Assembly (NCBI GenBank): GCA_002325375.1
Contig: DCRZ01000001.1
Location: forward strand, 62,001 to 126,000
Source: Rhodospirillaceae bacterium UBA1479
GTDB taxonomy: Bacteria > Pseudomonadota > Alphaproteobacteria > Rhodospirillales > Casp-alpha2
Length of the DNA stretch: 64,000 nt
Direction: 5' to 3'
Below are positions 9,271-18,062 of the stretch, piece after piece (position 1 is the stretch's first letter; each line of letters begins with the position of its first letter). Below the pieces are notes generated by a model that was not told the origin of the DNA, ran no database searches, and saw only the letters and a program-made list of their open reading frames with translations. The translations under genes were made by a program, and so were the position numbers.

Positions 9271-12239
9271 GCGCGACCCGCCGTCGGCTGGAAAGCCATG
9301 CCACCTCGGTCGAATGGGGCGAATTCAAGGGCCGGCGAACGGGCGCCGCCGCCAATGCGCCGTTGCTGCTGGATCGTGCTGGCGGTTGCGTTTTGGTGCT
9401 AAGCGGCCATGTCGATGTGTTCGCCGTGCGGGTCGAAAACGGCGAACCGGTCGGCCAGCGCCATCCCTTGTTCCGCGCCAACACCGGTGAGGCCGTATTC
9501 GCGCCGGATGACGCCGCCCCGTTCAAGTTCCTCGTGGTGGGGGTCGACGAAACGGAAATCATGCACGAAATGCCGGACGATGATTGGGCTCGATTCACGC
9601 CGGATCATCTTGCCGCCATGATCGATCGCTTTATCGGCGGCCTGTCGGGAAGTCTTGCGAAGGATGCGCCGGAAGGCGCGGCCACGGCCCTGGACCCGGA
9701 CACGGAGGCCGACGTCTACGCGAACAGCCCGATCTTCGCATCGTCGCGTCGCGCCGTCTGGGTTCGCGCCGAGAGAGCGGTAGGTCCATTGGCCCTCTAT
9801 GGCGATGACGATTTGGCGGCGGATATTCTGCCGCTGTCTTCTTCGGTCTGGGCGACGGTCAGCAGACCGGGACGGGTTTTGGCAATTTCATCCGAAGCAC
9901 TGGTCGCCTCCGGCGATTGGCGCGTCGGCATCACGGCCTACCTTCGCGTGTTCGGCAGGTTCCTGGATACCAGCCTGCGGCGGATGGAAAATCAGGCGGC
10001 TCAGCGCCGAAACGCCCGGTCGGCGGCGGAGAAAAGCACGCTCGAAAATGCCCTGCATGATCTGTCACGGGTGGTTCGGCAAGACACAGGATCACTGCCA
10101 GGGGCGGCCACCACCCCGGACGACGACGTGCACGCGGCATTTCTCGTGGTTGCACGGGCGCTGGGGGTCGAGAATGCCGATACTCCCCGACCGGTCACCC
10201 GGCGCAAAGGCGTGCCGGTCATCGACGAACTGGCCGCATCCTACCGCATTCGCATTCGAAGGGTCCTGCTGCGGGACGATTGGTGGCGGCACGACGCCGG
10301 ACCGATGCTGGCGTTCACGGACGCGGATGGTCCCGTCGCCTTGCTGCCGCGGGCGGGTGGCGGCTACGACGCCCACGACCCTGTGTCGGGTGCGAGCATG
10401 CGGGTCACCGAGGCGACGGCCGAAGGATTGCGCGGCGATGCCGTCATGCTGTATCCGCCATTGCCGTCGATGTGCCGCAGCCTGGGGGATCTATGGCGGT
10501 CGATCCTGCCGGTAATTCGGCCCGACTTGCGCCTTATGGGGGCGATGGGATGCGCCGGCGGCCTGGTCGCCGCCTTCACGCCGGTCATGACATCCGTGAT
10601 GATCGAGGATGTCCTGCCGAGCGCCGATGTCGCACAGCACGTCCAGATCATCCTCGGGCTGGTTGTCGCGGCCTTCGGCGCCGCCAGCTTCGAAATCGTG
10701 AAAGCCATCGCCTTGCTGCGTGCGGAAGGACGGGCCGATCTGCGCCTACAGGCGGCCATATTCGATCGCATGATGCGCCTGCCGGCCGGGTTCTTCCGGC
10801 GCTACACGGTCGGTGACCTGTCGGACAGGGTGCTGGGCATTCAGGTCATCCGGCAAACATTGTCCGGCACCACCGTGCAGGGCCTGCTGGGCGTAACGTT
10901 CGCCGTGTTCAGCCTTGCCTTGCTGCTGTTCTTCAACTGGAAACTGGCGATCGCCGCTTTCGGGCTGGTTTTCGTCGCCCTGGCCGCGACCGTCTACTGG
11001 GGGCGGCGTCAGCTGGCCGAGGAACGGTTGCGGATCGCCCGCCAGGGCGAGGTTGAGGGTTTTGTCGTGCAGACGCTGAGCGGGCTCGCGAAGCTTCGGG
11101 TCTCGGCGGCGGACGGCCGGGCCTATGCCTGTTGGGCCAAGATGTTCGCCCGGCAGAAGCACCGCTTCGTGCGGGCGCAGTCATTCGCCAATCTGCAGGA
11201 CATCTTCCACGCTGCATTTCCGGTGGTCGCGACGGCGGTTATTTTCACGGCCGCGGCGGTCCTGCTGGAGAAGGAAGCCGTCGACCTGCAATTGCGGGCA
11301 TTGGTAGAGACCGAACAGGCGGCTGAAAGCGCGCCGATGTCGACCGGCGAATTCGTCGCCTTCAATACCGCGTTCGGGCAGTTTCTCGCCGCCATGACGA
11401 CGCTTGCCTTGGCATTGACGCGCAGTCTTTCCATCCTCCCGATCTTCGAGCGACTGCGCCCGATCATCGAGGAACCCATGGAAGTCGCGACACCGGACAA
11501 GTCGGTCCAGCGGCTGCACGGGGGGATTGAGTTCAGCCACGTCGGCTTTCGGTATGCACCTGGGGGGCCGCTTATCCTCGAAGATTTCAGCCTGTCGATC
11601 GAACCGAACGAGTTCGTCGCCATCGTCGGTCCGTCGGGCAGCGGAAAATCGACGTTGATACGTTTGCTGCTCGGTTTCGAACAGTGCGAGAAGGGTGAAA
11701 TCTATTTCGATCAGACGCCCGTCGCCCGTCTGGATATGAACTCTGTCCGCCGGCAGGTGCGGGTCGTCCTGCAGCAGGGGCAACTCATCTCGGGAAGCCT
11801 GTTCAGCAATATCATCGGCGCCTCCACGGCCTTGACGCAGGAAGACGCCTGGCGCGCTGCCAGACTTGCCGGGCTCGACAAGGATATCGAGGACATGCCC
11901 ATGGGTCTGCACACACAGATCATGGAAGGCGTGAACACGCTTTCCGGCGGGCAGCGCCAGCGCCTGATGATCGCCCGGGTGCTTGTCCAGATGCCGCGAA
12001 TCCTGTTGCTGGACGAGCCGACCAGCGCACTCGACAACCGGACCCAGGACGTCGTGATGTCGACCCTGGCACATCTGTCGGCGACCCGGATCGTCATCGC
12101 GCATCGCCTGTCCACGGTGCGCGCCGCGGACCGAATCATCGTCATGGACAAGGGAAAGATCGTGCAACAGGGCACGTTCGACGACCTCATCGCGGCCGAA
12201 GGCCCGTTCCGGGAAATGGCGCGCCGCCAGCTCGTTTAA
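9267..12239 (+). CDS. NHLP-type ABC transporter, ATP-binding/permease partner without peptidase activity
   Basis: 990 residues, starting at the ATG that overlaps the stop of the previous gene (ATGA). The first 400 residues include a part like a degenerate cupin or C39-like domain (DDWWRHDAGPMLAFTDADGPVALLP ... VMLYPPLP) with no catalytic Cys. A membrane domain follows from about 420, then an ATPase with Walker A GPSGSGKST (about 790), signature LSGGQRQRL (about 893) and Walker B ILLLDEPTSALD. Proteins of this type are found next to the C39-ABC protein in NHLP loci and are thought to form a heterodimeric exporter with it. The frame is open upstream of 9267, but that part overlaps the previous gene and is not coding. 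Confidence 0.9.
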   Translation: MSATRRRLESHATSVEWGEFKGRRTGAAANAPLLLDRAGGCVLVLSGHVDVFAVRVENGEPVGQRHPLFRANTGEAVFAPDDAAPFKFLVVGVDETEIMHEMPDDDWARFTPDHLAAMIDRFIGGLSGSLAKDAPEGAATALDPDTEADVYANSPIFASSRRAVWVRAERAVGPLALYGDDDLAADILPLSSSVWATVSRPGRVLAISSEALVASGDWRVGITAYLRVFGRFLDTSLRRMENQAAQRRNARSAAEKSTLENALHDLSRVVRQDTGSLPGAATTPDDDVHAAFLVVARALGVENADTPRPVTRRKGVPVIDELAASYRIRIRRVLLRDDWWRHDAGPMLAFTDADGPVALLPRAGGGYDAHDPVSGASMRVTEATAEGLRGDAVMLYPPLPSMCRSLGDLWRSILPVIRPDLRLMGAMGCAGGLVAAFTPVMTSVMIEDVLPSADVAQHVQIILGLVVAAFGAASFEIVKAIALLRAEGRADLRLQAAIFDRMMRLPAGFFRRYTVGDLSDRVLGIQVIRQTLSGTTVQGLLGVTFAVFSLALLLFFNWKLAIAAFGLVFVALAATVYWGRRQLAEERLRIARQGEVEGFVVQTLSGLAKLRVSAADGRAYACWAKMFARQKHRFVRAQSFANLQDIFHAAFPVVATAVIFTAAAVLLEKEAVDLQLRALVETEQAAESAPMSTGEFVAFNTAFGQFLAAMTTLALALTRSLSILPIFERLRPIIEEPMEVATPDKSVQRLHGGIEFSHVGFRYAPGGPLILEDFSLSIEPNEFVAIVGPSGSGKSTLIRLLLGFEQCEKGEIYFDQTPVARLDMNSVRRQVRVVLQQGQLISGSLFSNIIGASTALTQEDAWRAARLAGLDKDIEDMPMGLHTQIMEGVNTLSGGQRQRLMIARVLVQMPRILLLDEPTSALDNRTQDVVMSTLAHLSATRIVIAHRLSTVRAADRIIVMDKGKIVQQGTFDDLIAAEGPFREMARRQLV

Positions 12240-12257
12240 GGATTGCAGAGGGGAAGC

Positions 12258-12806
12258 ATGATGCGAAAAGTACTCGTCATTCTCGGTCAGCTCCGGGATA
12301 CGGATGCGGAATGGATGGCTCGGGTCGGCATGAAACGAACGGTGCCGGACGGCGAAACCCTCATCACGGAAGGTGAACACAACGCCAGCCTGTTTATCCT
12401 TCTCGATGGCCGGCTGCGGATCGAAGATGCCAAGATCGGCACCATCGCGAGTTTAGGAGTGGGCGAGATCGTCGGCGAAATGTCCTACGTCGATGATGCG
12501 CCGCCATCCGCCAGTGTCGTTGCGGAAGGCGCCAGCACCGTCCTTGAGCTGACGCATGACAGCCTCGACCAGAGAATGGAAAGCGATCCCGGGTTCGGCA
12601 TGCGGTTCTATCGGGCCTTGAGCTTCTTTCTCGCCGATCGCCTTCGCGGCACGGTTCGGCGGCTGGGATACGGTCAGGCAGCTGGCCTCGACACCAATGA
12701 TGTGTTGGAGGACGAACTGGATGACCGTCTGCTGGATTCGGTTTCCCTCGCGGGCGACCGCTTCGATCGCATGCTGAAGGTTCTCGCGGGTGCCCGGGCG
12801 GGATAG
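12258..12806 (+). CDS. Cyclic-nucleotide-binding domain protein without a DNA-binding domain
   Basis: 182 residues. Residues 15-120 form a cyclic-nucleotide-binding fold (TVPDGETLITEGEHNASLFILLDGRLRI ... GVGEIVGEMSYVDDAPPSASVVAEGASTVLEL). The remaining 60 residues are acidic and helical (GLDTNDVLEDELDDRLLDS) and show no helix-turn-helix, so it is not an ordinary Crp/Fnr regulator. The ATG at 12258 is preceded by GAGGGGAAGC. It starts 18 nt after the ABC gene and is probably in the same operon. It may bind a nucleotide second messenger and modulate the exporter or the acyl ligase; the role is unknown. Confidence 0.75.
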   Translation: MMRKVLVILGQLRDTDAEWMARVGMKRTVPDGETLITEGEHNASLFILLDGRLRIEDAKIGTIASLGVGEIVGEMSYVDDAPPSASVVAEGASTVLELTHDSLDQRMESDPGFGMRFYRALSFFLADRLRGTVRRLGYGQAAGLDTNDVLEDELDDRLLDSVSLAGDRFDRMLKVLAGARAG

Positions 12807-12833
12807 GCGCCGGGAAACCGGGGAGCCGAAGGT

Positions 12834-15800
12834 TTGAAACCGACAACCATCGTCGAGGCGATCGAGCGGCACGCGCGGGAGCGTCCCGACGCCGTGGCCA
12901 TCACGGTGCCGGGTGACGGCGGCGGGGAAGATCTGTCGCTCACGTTCGCGGACGTCTTGGAGCGCTCCCGGCGGATCGCCGCCGACATTCGACGGACCGC
13001 GCCTGAGGCAAAGCGTGTGATGGTTCTGCAGGCGCCGGGCATCGACTTCGCCCTCAGCCTGTGCGCCTGCTTCATCGCAGGCGTGGCCGCCGTGCCGACG
13101 CCGCCGCCGGCCGCGCGGGCCAACAGCAATTCGGCGCAGCGCTTCGCCCGCCTGTTCAGCGATGCGGTGCCGGATGCGATCGTCACCTCAAGCGGCCTTG
13201 TCTCCCGCGCGCGCTGGCTGATCGAGACGCAAATCGGCATGTCCCCGCAGATCTGGGTGATGTCCGACGGTGACGCGCATCCGGACGCAACGGAGCCGTC
13301 TTGCTCCGCCGTCACCCCGCACGATCTGGCGCTGATTCAATACACCTCGGGCTCAACGGCGGCGCCGAAAGGCGTGGTGATCGACCACGCGAATCTTGCC
13401 GCCAACCTCGCGGCCATCCAGGCGTGGTTCGAGTTGACGCCGGACAGCGTCGTCGTCAACTGGCTGCCACCCTATCACGACATGGGGCTGATCGGCGGCA
13501 TCATCGAGGCCTTGTGGTGCGGCTATCGCGTCGTTCTCATGGATCCGAAAACCTTCATCGCCCGGCCGATCGCCTGGCTTGAGGCCATCGACCGCTACCG
13601 CGCCGATGTCAGCGGCGGCGCCAATTTCGCCTATGATCTTTGCACCGATGCGTTGGGCCACGCGGAAGGCCCCTCTCTCGACCTGTCGCGCTGGCGTCTG
13701 GCCTTCAGCGGGGCCGAGCCGGTGCGCGCCACGACCATCGACCGCTTCACGGAGGCTTTTGCGCCGTTCGGATTCAACAAGGCTGCGTTCTATCCGTGCT
13801 ACGGCCTGGCCGAAGCGACGTTGATGGCGGCGGGACCGGCGCCCGGCGCGGTCCGCCCGGTCGTCACGCATTTCGATGCCGAGGCCGCCGCCCGTGGTTT
13901 GGCCGTGCCCGCATCCGGCATTGATGGCGGAACGACCCGCGCCTTGGTGTCCTGCGGAACACCTTGTCAGGGCTTGGCGCTCGACATTACCGATCCGGAC
14001 AGCGGGCAACCGCTGCCCCATGGGCGAGAGGGTGAGGTTCGCCTGTCTGGGCCGTCGGTCATGCGTGGCTACTGGCGCGATACGGCAACGCGCGGGCGGG
14101 AACCGCTGGCGACGGGCGACTTGGGCTTTATCTGGGAGGGCGCTCTTTACGTCACCGGGCGCCTGAAGGACCTGATCATCATCCGGGGTCGGAACGTCGC
14201 CCCCGGCGATGTCGAGAACGCCCTGGCCCAGTGCCATCCGGCGCTTGCGCCGGCGGCGGCCGCGGCATTTCCCGTCGAAACCGGCGATGGGGAGGCCCTT
14301 GTCGTCGCCGTTGAAATCCGCCGCGACCATCGCCGCAACACGGATTGGCCCAGGGTGTTCGCCGCCATGCAGGGCCGCTTCGCCGACCAGATGGGATTGA
14401 CGGCCACGGATATCGTGCTGCTGCCGCCGGGGGCCCTGGCGCGCACGACCAGCGGCAAGATACGTCGGCGGACCTGCCGCCAGGCCTACATCGACGGCGC
14501 CTGGAAACCCTTGGCGCGACTTGCCGGCGCGTTGGAGGGGGCCGGTCGCGCAGGTCCCGCCAAGGTCCGGCGCATGGCGAACGCCGACCGTATCGAACGG
14601 ATGGCCGCCCTGGTCGACTATCTGATCTGGCGTCTGGCGCAGTTGACGGCCCAACCGGAAGCCTTCCTTGGTCCCGACACGCCCGTCGACGGGATCGGCC
14701 TCGATTCCCTGAAACAGGTGGAATTCCTGATGCTGGTCGAAAGTGACCTTGGCGTGGCACTGCCCATGGATTGGTCTGCATCGGCAACGACGCTGTCCTC
14801 CCTGGCGGACTTGATCCAGTCCCACCGCGACGGCGCGGCCGCGACCACCGGGGACGAACACGGTGCTGATGCGGCGGTGCCCGGCTCGATGGTGCCGCTG
14901 TCGCCGCGCCAGGCCGCTTTCTTCGCCGGGACGCCGGCCAATCCCGACCTGTTCGTGGAGGTGTTGTACCTGCGCACGCCGAAGGGGCTGGATGTCGATG
15001 CCCTGCATCGGGCGCTGGCGGCTCTCGCCGCGGCTCATGATGCGTTTGCGCTCCGCTTTTTCCAGGACAAGGGGGGCTGGCGGGCGCGGGTCTCCGATAA
15101 TGGCGGCGGTCTGCATTTCGAACGGATCGACATCGCCGACCTGAAGAAGAGCGAACTTGCCGCCGTTCGCCAGGATGCGCTTCGGCGGGTCCTGGCCGCG
15201 GTTTCGGTGCGTGAAGGCCCCCTGGTTTCGGCGGTCCTGCTGGACAGGGGCGCGGGCGCGCAGGGTGTGCTCGCCGTTGGATTTCACCATCTGGCGGTCG
15301 ATGCCGTCTCGTTGTCCGTCTGGGCGACTCAACTCCAGGATGCCTACAGGAACGAAGCCGCGGGCCGACCCGCCGGTTCGGCCGTGCGGTCGGACGGGTT
15401 CATCCCGTGGCTTTTCAAACTGAATGAATACGGCACATCGGACGAACTGGCCGCGGAGCTCGATTACTGGCGATCTGCCTGCGGCGTCGAAGACGACGGG
15501 GCGTTCCAGGATTGGCCGGACGGCGCGCTCGCCTGGCGCTCGATAGGCAAGACAACCTTGTCGGCGGCGGATAACGGCCGACTGTTGGAGATCTACAGGA
15601 CGCCGGTCGCCCGCAACGCGGTCATCCTTGCCGCTCTGGCCGCAACCTGGGCAGACGCGACCGGGGATCGCGCGCCGTTGATCATGACGGAAGGTCATGG
15701 CCGCCATCCGTTTCCCGGCACGCAACCGATGACAGCCGTGGGATGGTTCGCGACGCGCTATCCCGTCGGTGTGTCGGTTCACGAGGGGACTGACGCCGGG

Positions 15801-16193
15801 ACCTTGGTTCAGGACGTCATCACCCGGCTCAGTACGGTGCCGAACCTGGGTATCGGATATGATCTGCTCCGCCGCCGTCCCGCAGGCGACCCACTGCGCG
15901 AAGATATGGAACGGTTGCGCAGACCGGGCATTTTCTTGCAGTACCGCGGCAATATCGACGAGACGTTCCGCCCGGACGCCGTGATGCCGATCGTCGGCGT
16001 CTATCACGAAGGAAGGGCGCTCAACCAATCCCTTTGCAGCCAAGGCGATATCCAGCCGCTTTCGGTCACGGCGGGACTGAGCGATGGCATTCTGTATTGG
16101 TCGGTCTTTTTCACGCCGCCCGTATCCGAGGACCGCGCCCAAGAGATTTCAGACGGAATACGCCGGTTTTTGATCGACTTGGCGTCCGGCTAG
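12834..16193 (+). CDS. Trifunctional fatty acyl-AMP ligase - carrier protein - condensation domain protein
   Basis: 1119 residues in three parts. Residues 1-550 are an adenylating enzyme of the fatty acyl-AMP ligase kind: YTSGSTAAPKGV (about 169), NWLPPYHDMGLIGG typical of FAALs, YGLAEATLM (about 322), TGDLGF, and the late lysine in TTSGKIRRR. Residues 590-660 are a carrier protein with the phosphopantetheine serine in GIGLDSLKQVEF (about 624). Residues 680-1119 are an NRPS condensation domain with HHLAVDAVS (about 820) and a late VGWFATRYPV block. It would activate an acyl chain, load it on its carrier domain and transfer it to an amine. The start is TTG at 12834 behind GGAGCCGAAGG. It is last in the export run, so peptide acylation is an attractive but unproven role; epimerase-like or stand-alone lipopeptide roles are alternatives. 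Confidence 0.85.
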   Translation: MKPTTIVEAIERHARERPDAVAITVPGDGGGEDLSLTFADVLERSRRIAADIRRTAPEAKRVMVLQAPGIDFALSLCACFIAGVAAVPTPPPAARANSNSAQRFARLFSDAVPDAIVTSSGLVSRARWLIETQIGMSPQIWVMSDGDAHPDATEPSCSAVTPHDLALIQYTSGSTAAPKGVVIDHANLAANLAAIQAWFELTPDSVVVNWLPPYHDMGLIGGIIEALWCGYRVVLMDPKTFIARPIAWLEAIDRYRADVSGGANFAYDLCTDALGHAEGPSLDLSRWRLAFSGAEPVRATTIDRFTEAFAPFGFNKAAFYPCYGLAEATLMAAGPAPGAVRPVVTHFDAEAAARGLAVPASGIDGGTTRALVSCGTPCQGLALDITDPDSGQPLPHGREGEVRLSGPSVMRGYWRDTATRGREPLATGDLGFIWEGALYVTGRLKDLIIIRGRNVAPGDVENALAQCHPALAPAAAAAFPVETGDGEALVVAVEIRRDHRRNTDWPRVFAAMQGRFADQMGLTATDIVLLPPGALARTTSGKIRRRTCRQAYIDGAWKPLARLAGALEGAGRAGPAKVRRMANADRIERMAALVDYLIWRLAQLTAQPEAFLGPDTPVDGIGLDSLKQVEFLMLVESDLGVALPMDWSASATTLSSLADLIQSHRDGAAATTGDEHGADAAVPGSMVPLSPRQAAFFAGTPANPDLFVEVLYLRTPKGLDVDALHRALAALAAAHDAFALRFFQDKGGWRARVSDNGGGLHFERIDIADLKKSELAAVRQDALRRVLAAVSVREGPLVSAVLLDRGAGAQGVLAVGFHHLAVDAVSLSVWATQLQDAYRNEAAGRPAGSAVRSDGFIPWLFKLNEYGTSDELAAELDYWRSACGVEDDGAFQDWPDGALAWRSIGKTTLSAADNGRLLEIYRTPVARNAVILAALAATWADATGDRAPLIMTEGHGRHPFPGTQPMTAVGWFATRYPVGVSVHEGTDAGTLVQDVITRLSTVPNLGIGYDLLRRRPAGDPLREDMERLRRPGIFLQYRGNIDETFRPDAVMPIVGVYHEGRALNQSLCSQGDIQPLSVTAGLSDGILYWSVFFTPPVSEDRAQEISDGIRRFLIDLASG

Positions 16194-16549
16194 CTGCCGC
16201 GACAGCCTCTGCACATGTCGATGCCCGTACACAGGGCCGGCCAGGCCCCCAGGCGCCTATACGCATAGGGGAAACCTGCTGCCGCCGGGGCGTCGGTAAC
16301 CGGTGCGGTTTGGCCTTCCTGCAGGTGCGGCTGCACCAAGCAAACCGGAAAGTAGCCCGATCCGCCGAATTGCAGGACATGCTGCATGCCGAGCCAATCG
16401 ATTTCGGGGGCAAGTTCGGCGCCCACGAAATCAGGAAACCGCAGATTATGCTCGACGTAAAATTCGGGGACCCCGTCGACCTTGGCCAAGTTGCCAGAAC
16501 TAGCCGTTGGGTGGTCGGAAATTCGGCGGCTAGGCCGGCGCGCATTCAT
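16190..16549 (-). pseudogene. C-terminal remnant of a LysR-type regulator
   Basis: The 119-codon frame has no DNA-binding part, but its middle (GVPEFYVEHNLRFPDF ... LGMQHVLQFGGSGYFPVCLVQPHLQEG) closely follows the last third of LysR effector-binding domains, where a GGGxGYFP-like block is common. The preceding codons (NARRPSRRISDHPTASSG) do not look like LysR. It ends within the stop codon of the acyl-ligase gene and begins just before the operator of the PrpD operon. It is best read as a broken regulator left by rearrangement at the join between the two loci. Confidence 0.55.
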
Positions 16550-16574
16550 CTGCTAAGATCATCTAAAGAGAAAT

Positions 16575-16593
16575 AATTCCATTGAATGGAATT
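16575..16593. promoter_or_regulatory. Perfect palindromic operator, probable IclR-type site
   Basis: AATTCCATT-G-AATGGAATT is a perfect 9-1-9 inverted repeat, 16 bases upstream of the MmgE/PrpD start codon. Its core ATTCC-N7-GGAAT has the same spacing as sites at 23130 and 24094 in the same catabolic locus. IclR-family operators are often short TTCC/GGAA palindromes, and two IclR genes lie in this locus. Confidence 0.65.
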
Positions 16594-16609
16594 TTGACAG
16601 GAGCATCAC

Positions 16610-18004
16610 ATGAACCGATCGCAAGTCATTGCTGGGCGGGTGTTGGACATCACCCCCGGCAGCCTGAGCGACGCCGATTTCGAACAACTGGCACGCCTGA
16701 TCTTCGATTATGCGGGCTGTGCCTATAGCGGCACGGCCCAGCCCGCAGGGCGTGGGATGCGCGCCTGGGCCCGCACCTATACGGGCGCCGGTCAGGCGGG
16801 ACTGCTGGCCGCCGGAGGGCGGGTGCCGCCCGCGATCGCTGCCCTGGTCAACGGCACGGCCGGACATTGTTACGAATTGGACGATACCCATGACGCGACG
16901 CTCAGCCATCCGGGCGCCGTGGTCATTTCCGCAGCCCTCGCCGTGGCCGCCGAAACCGGCAGCAGCGGCGTGGACGTCATGGCCGCGATTGCTGCCGGCT
17001 ATGAAGCGATGACGCGGATCGGCGCCGCGGCCAATCCGCTCAACGTCATCGAATTCGGATTCCATCCGACGGCTTTGTTCGGCTGTTTCGGCGCGGCGGC
17101 GGCGGCGGCCAAGCTGCACGGGTTGGATGCCGATAAATTGCTCTGCGCCTGGGGCCATTGCCTGTCGCTGGCCAGCGGTTCCACCCAGTTCGCCGACGAA
17201 TCTCTCGGCACCGACACCAAGCGTACCCATGCCGGATATGCCGCCCATCAGGGCGTGCTGGCCGTGGAGTTCTCCTTGAACGGGGTCGAGGCGCCGCGCC
17301 GCGCCATTGACGGAAAGTATGGCTTCATCCATCTGCACGGCCGCGACCCCCGCCCGGAGGTCCTGGATCAACCAGCACCTACCCTGGCGATCCACGAAAT
17401 CAGCATGAAGCCCTATGCCTGCTGCCGGCAGTTCCATTCGGCCATCGACGCGCTGCGCGTGACAACGGCCGATTTCACCAAGGTCGACCGGATCAAGGGC
17501 ATCATCATTCGCGGCCCGCGCATCCTCAAGGACCAACACATGCAGATGCGTCCGGAATCCTCCATGGCCGCGCAATACAGCCTACCCTACGTGGTCGGTG
17601 CGACCCTGGCCTACGGCCCGTCGCGGCATGACGCCTTCGCCGTCGAGAATTTGCAGGACCGCGGCATCCTCGATTGGGCCGACATCGTGAAGGTCGAATA
17701 CGACGAGGAATTGCAGTCCGTGTTCCCCGAGCATTTCGGGACCGAGGTCGAGATCACCTTCGATGACGGCAGCGCCGCCACTGATCGCATCCTCGACAGC
17801 CGGGGGACGCCCGCTCTGCCGCTGTCTTGGGAACAGATCGCGGAAAAAGCGTCGTCCCTGGCCCAGGACATCCGGCCGGGCCTCGACATGGATGGCTTGC
17901 AATCGGCGGTGCGCGGCCTGCGCGCGGCGCCCAATATCAACGCCCTCGACATGGTGCTCAGCGCCGATGGGGCCGCTCGCGTCGACGCCGGTGCCGCTGA
18001 TTGA
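16610..18004 (+). CDS. MmgE/PrpD family protein
   Basis: 464 residues, the usual length of the MmgE/PrpD fold (2-methylcitrate dehydratase, cis-aconitate decarboxylase and relatives). Typical blocks are seen: GTAGHCYELDDTHDATLSHPG, IAAGYEAMTRIG and FHPTALFGCFGAAAAAAKLHGL. Members dehydrate, isomerise or decarboxylate small carboxylic acids; the substrate here cannot be read. AGGAG lies upstream of the ATG. It is the first gene of the PrpD - CoA transferase - OYE run and follows a perfect palindromic operator. Confidence 0.85.
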   Translation: MNRSQVIAGRVLDITPGSLSDADFEQLARLIFDYAGCAYSGTAQPAGRGMRAWARTYTGAGQAGLLAAGGRVPPAIAALVNGTAGHCYELDDTHDATLSHPGAVVISAALAVAAETGSSGVDVMAAIAAGYEAMTRIGAAANPLNVIEFGFHPTALFGCFGAAAAAAKLHGLDADKLLCAWGHCLSLASGSTQFADESLGTDTKRTHAGYAAHQGVLAVEFSLNGVEAPRRAIDGKYGFIHLHGRDPRPEVLDQPAPTLAIHEISMKPYACCRQFHSAIDALRVTTADFTKVDRIKGIIIRGPRILKDQHMQMRPESSMAAQYSLPYVVGATLAYGPSRHDAFAVENLQDRGILDWADIVKVEYDEELQSVFPEHFGTEVEITFDDGSAATDRILDSRGTPALPLSWEQIAEKASSLAQDIRPGLDMDGLQSAVRGLRAAPNINALDMVLSADGAARVDAGAAD

Positions 18005-18062
18005 TCCGGCCCGTCCCGCGCCCGCCGAACCGCCAGAAAAATTTCCGATAGAGCCCACGCCC

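Noticed and set aside
13353..16142. A 929-codon minus-strand frame opposite the acyl ligase
   Set aside because: Length comes from high-GC codon bias of the real gene. The translation has no recognisable domain, while the plus strand has the full FAAL-ACP-C motif set.
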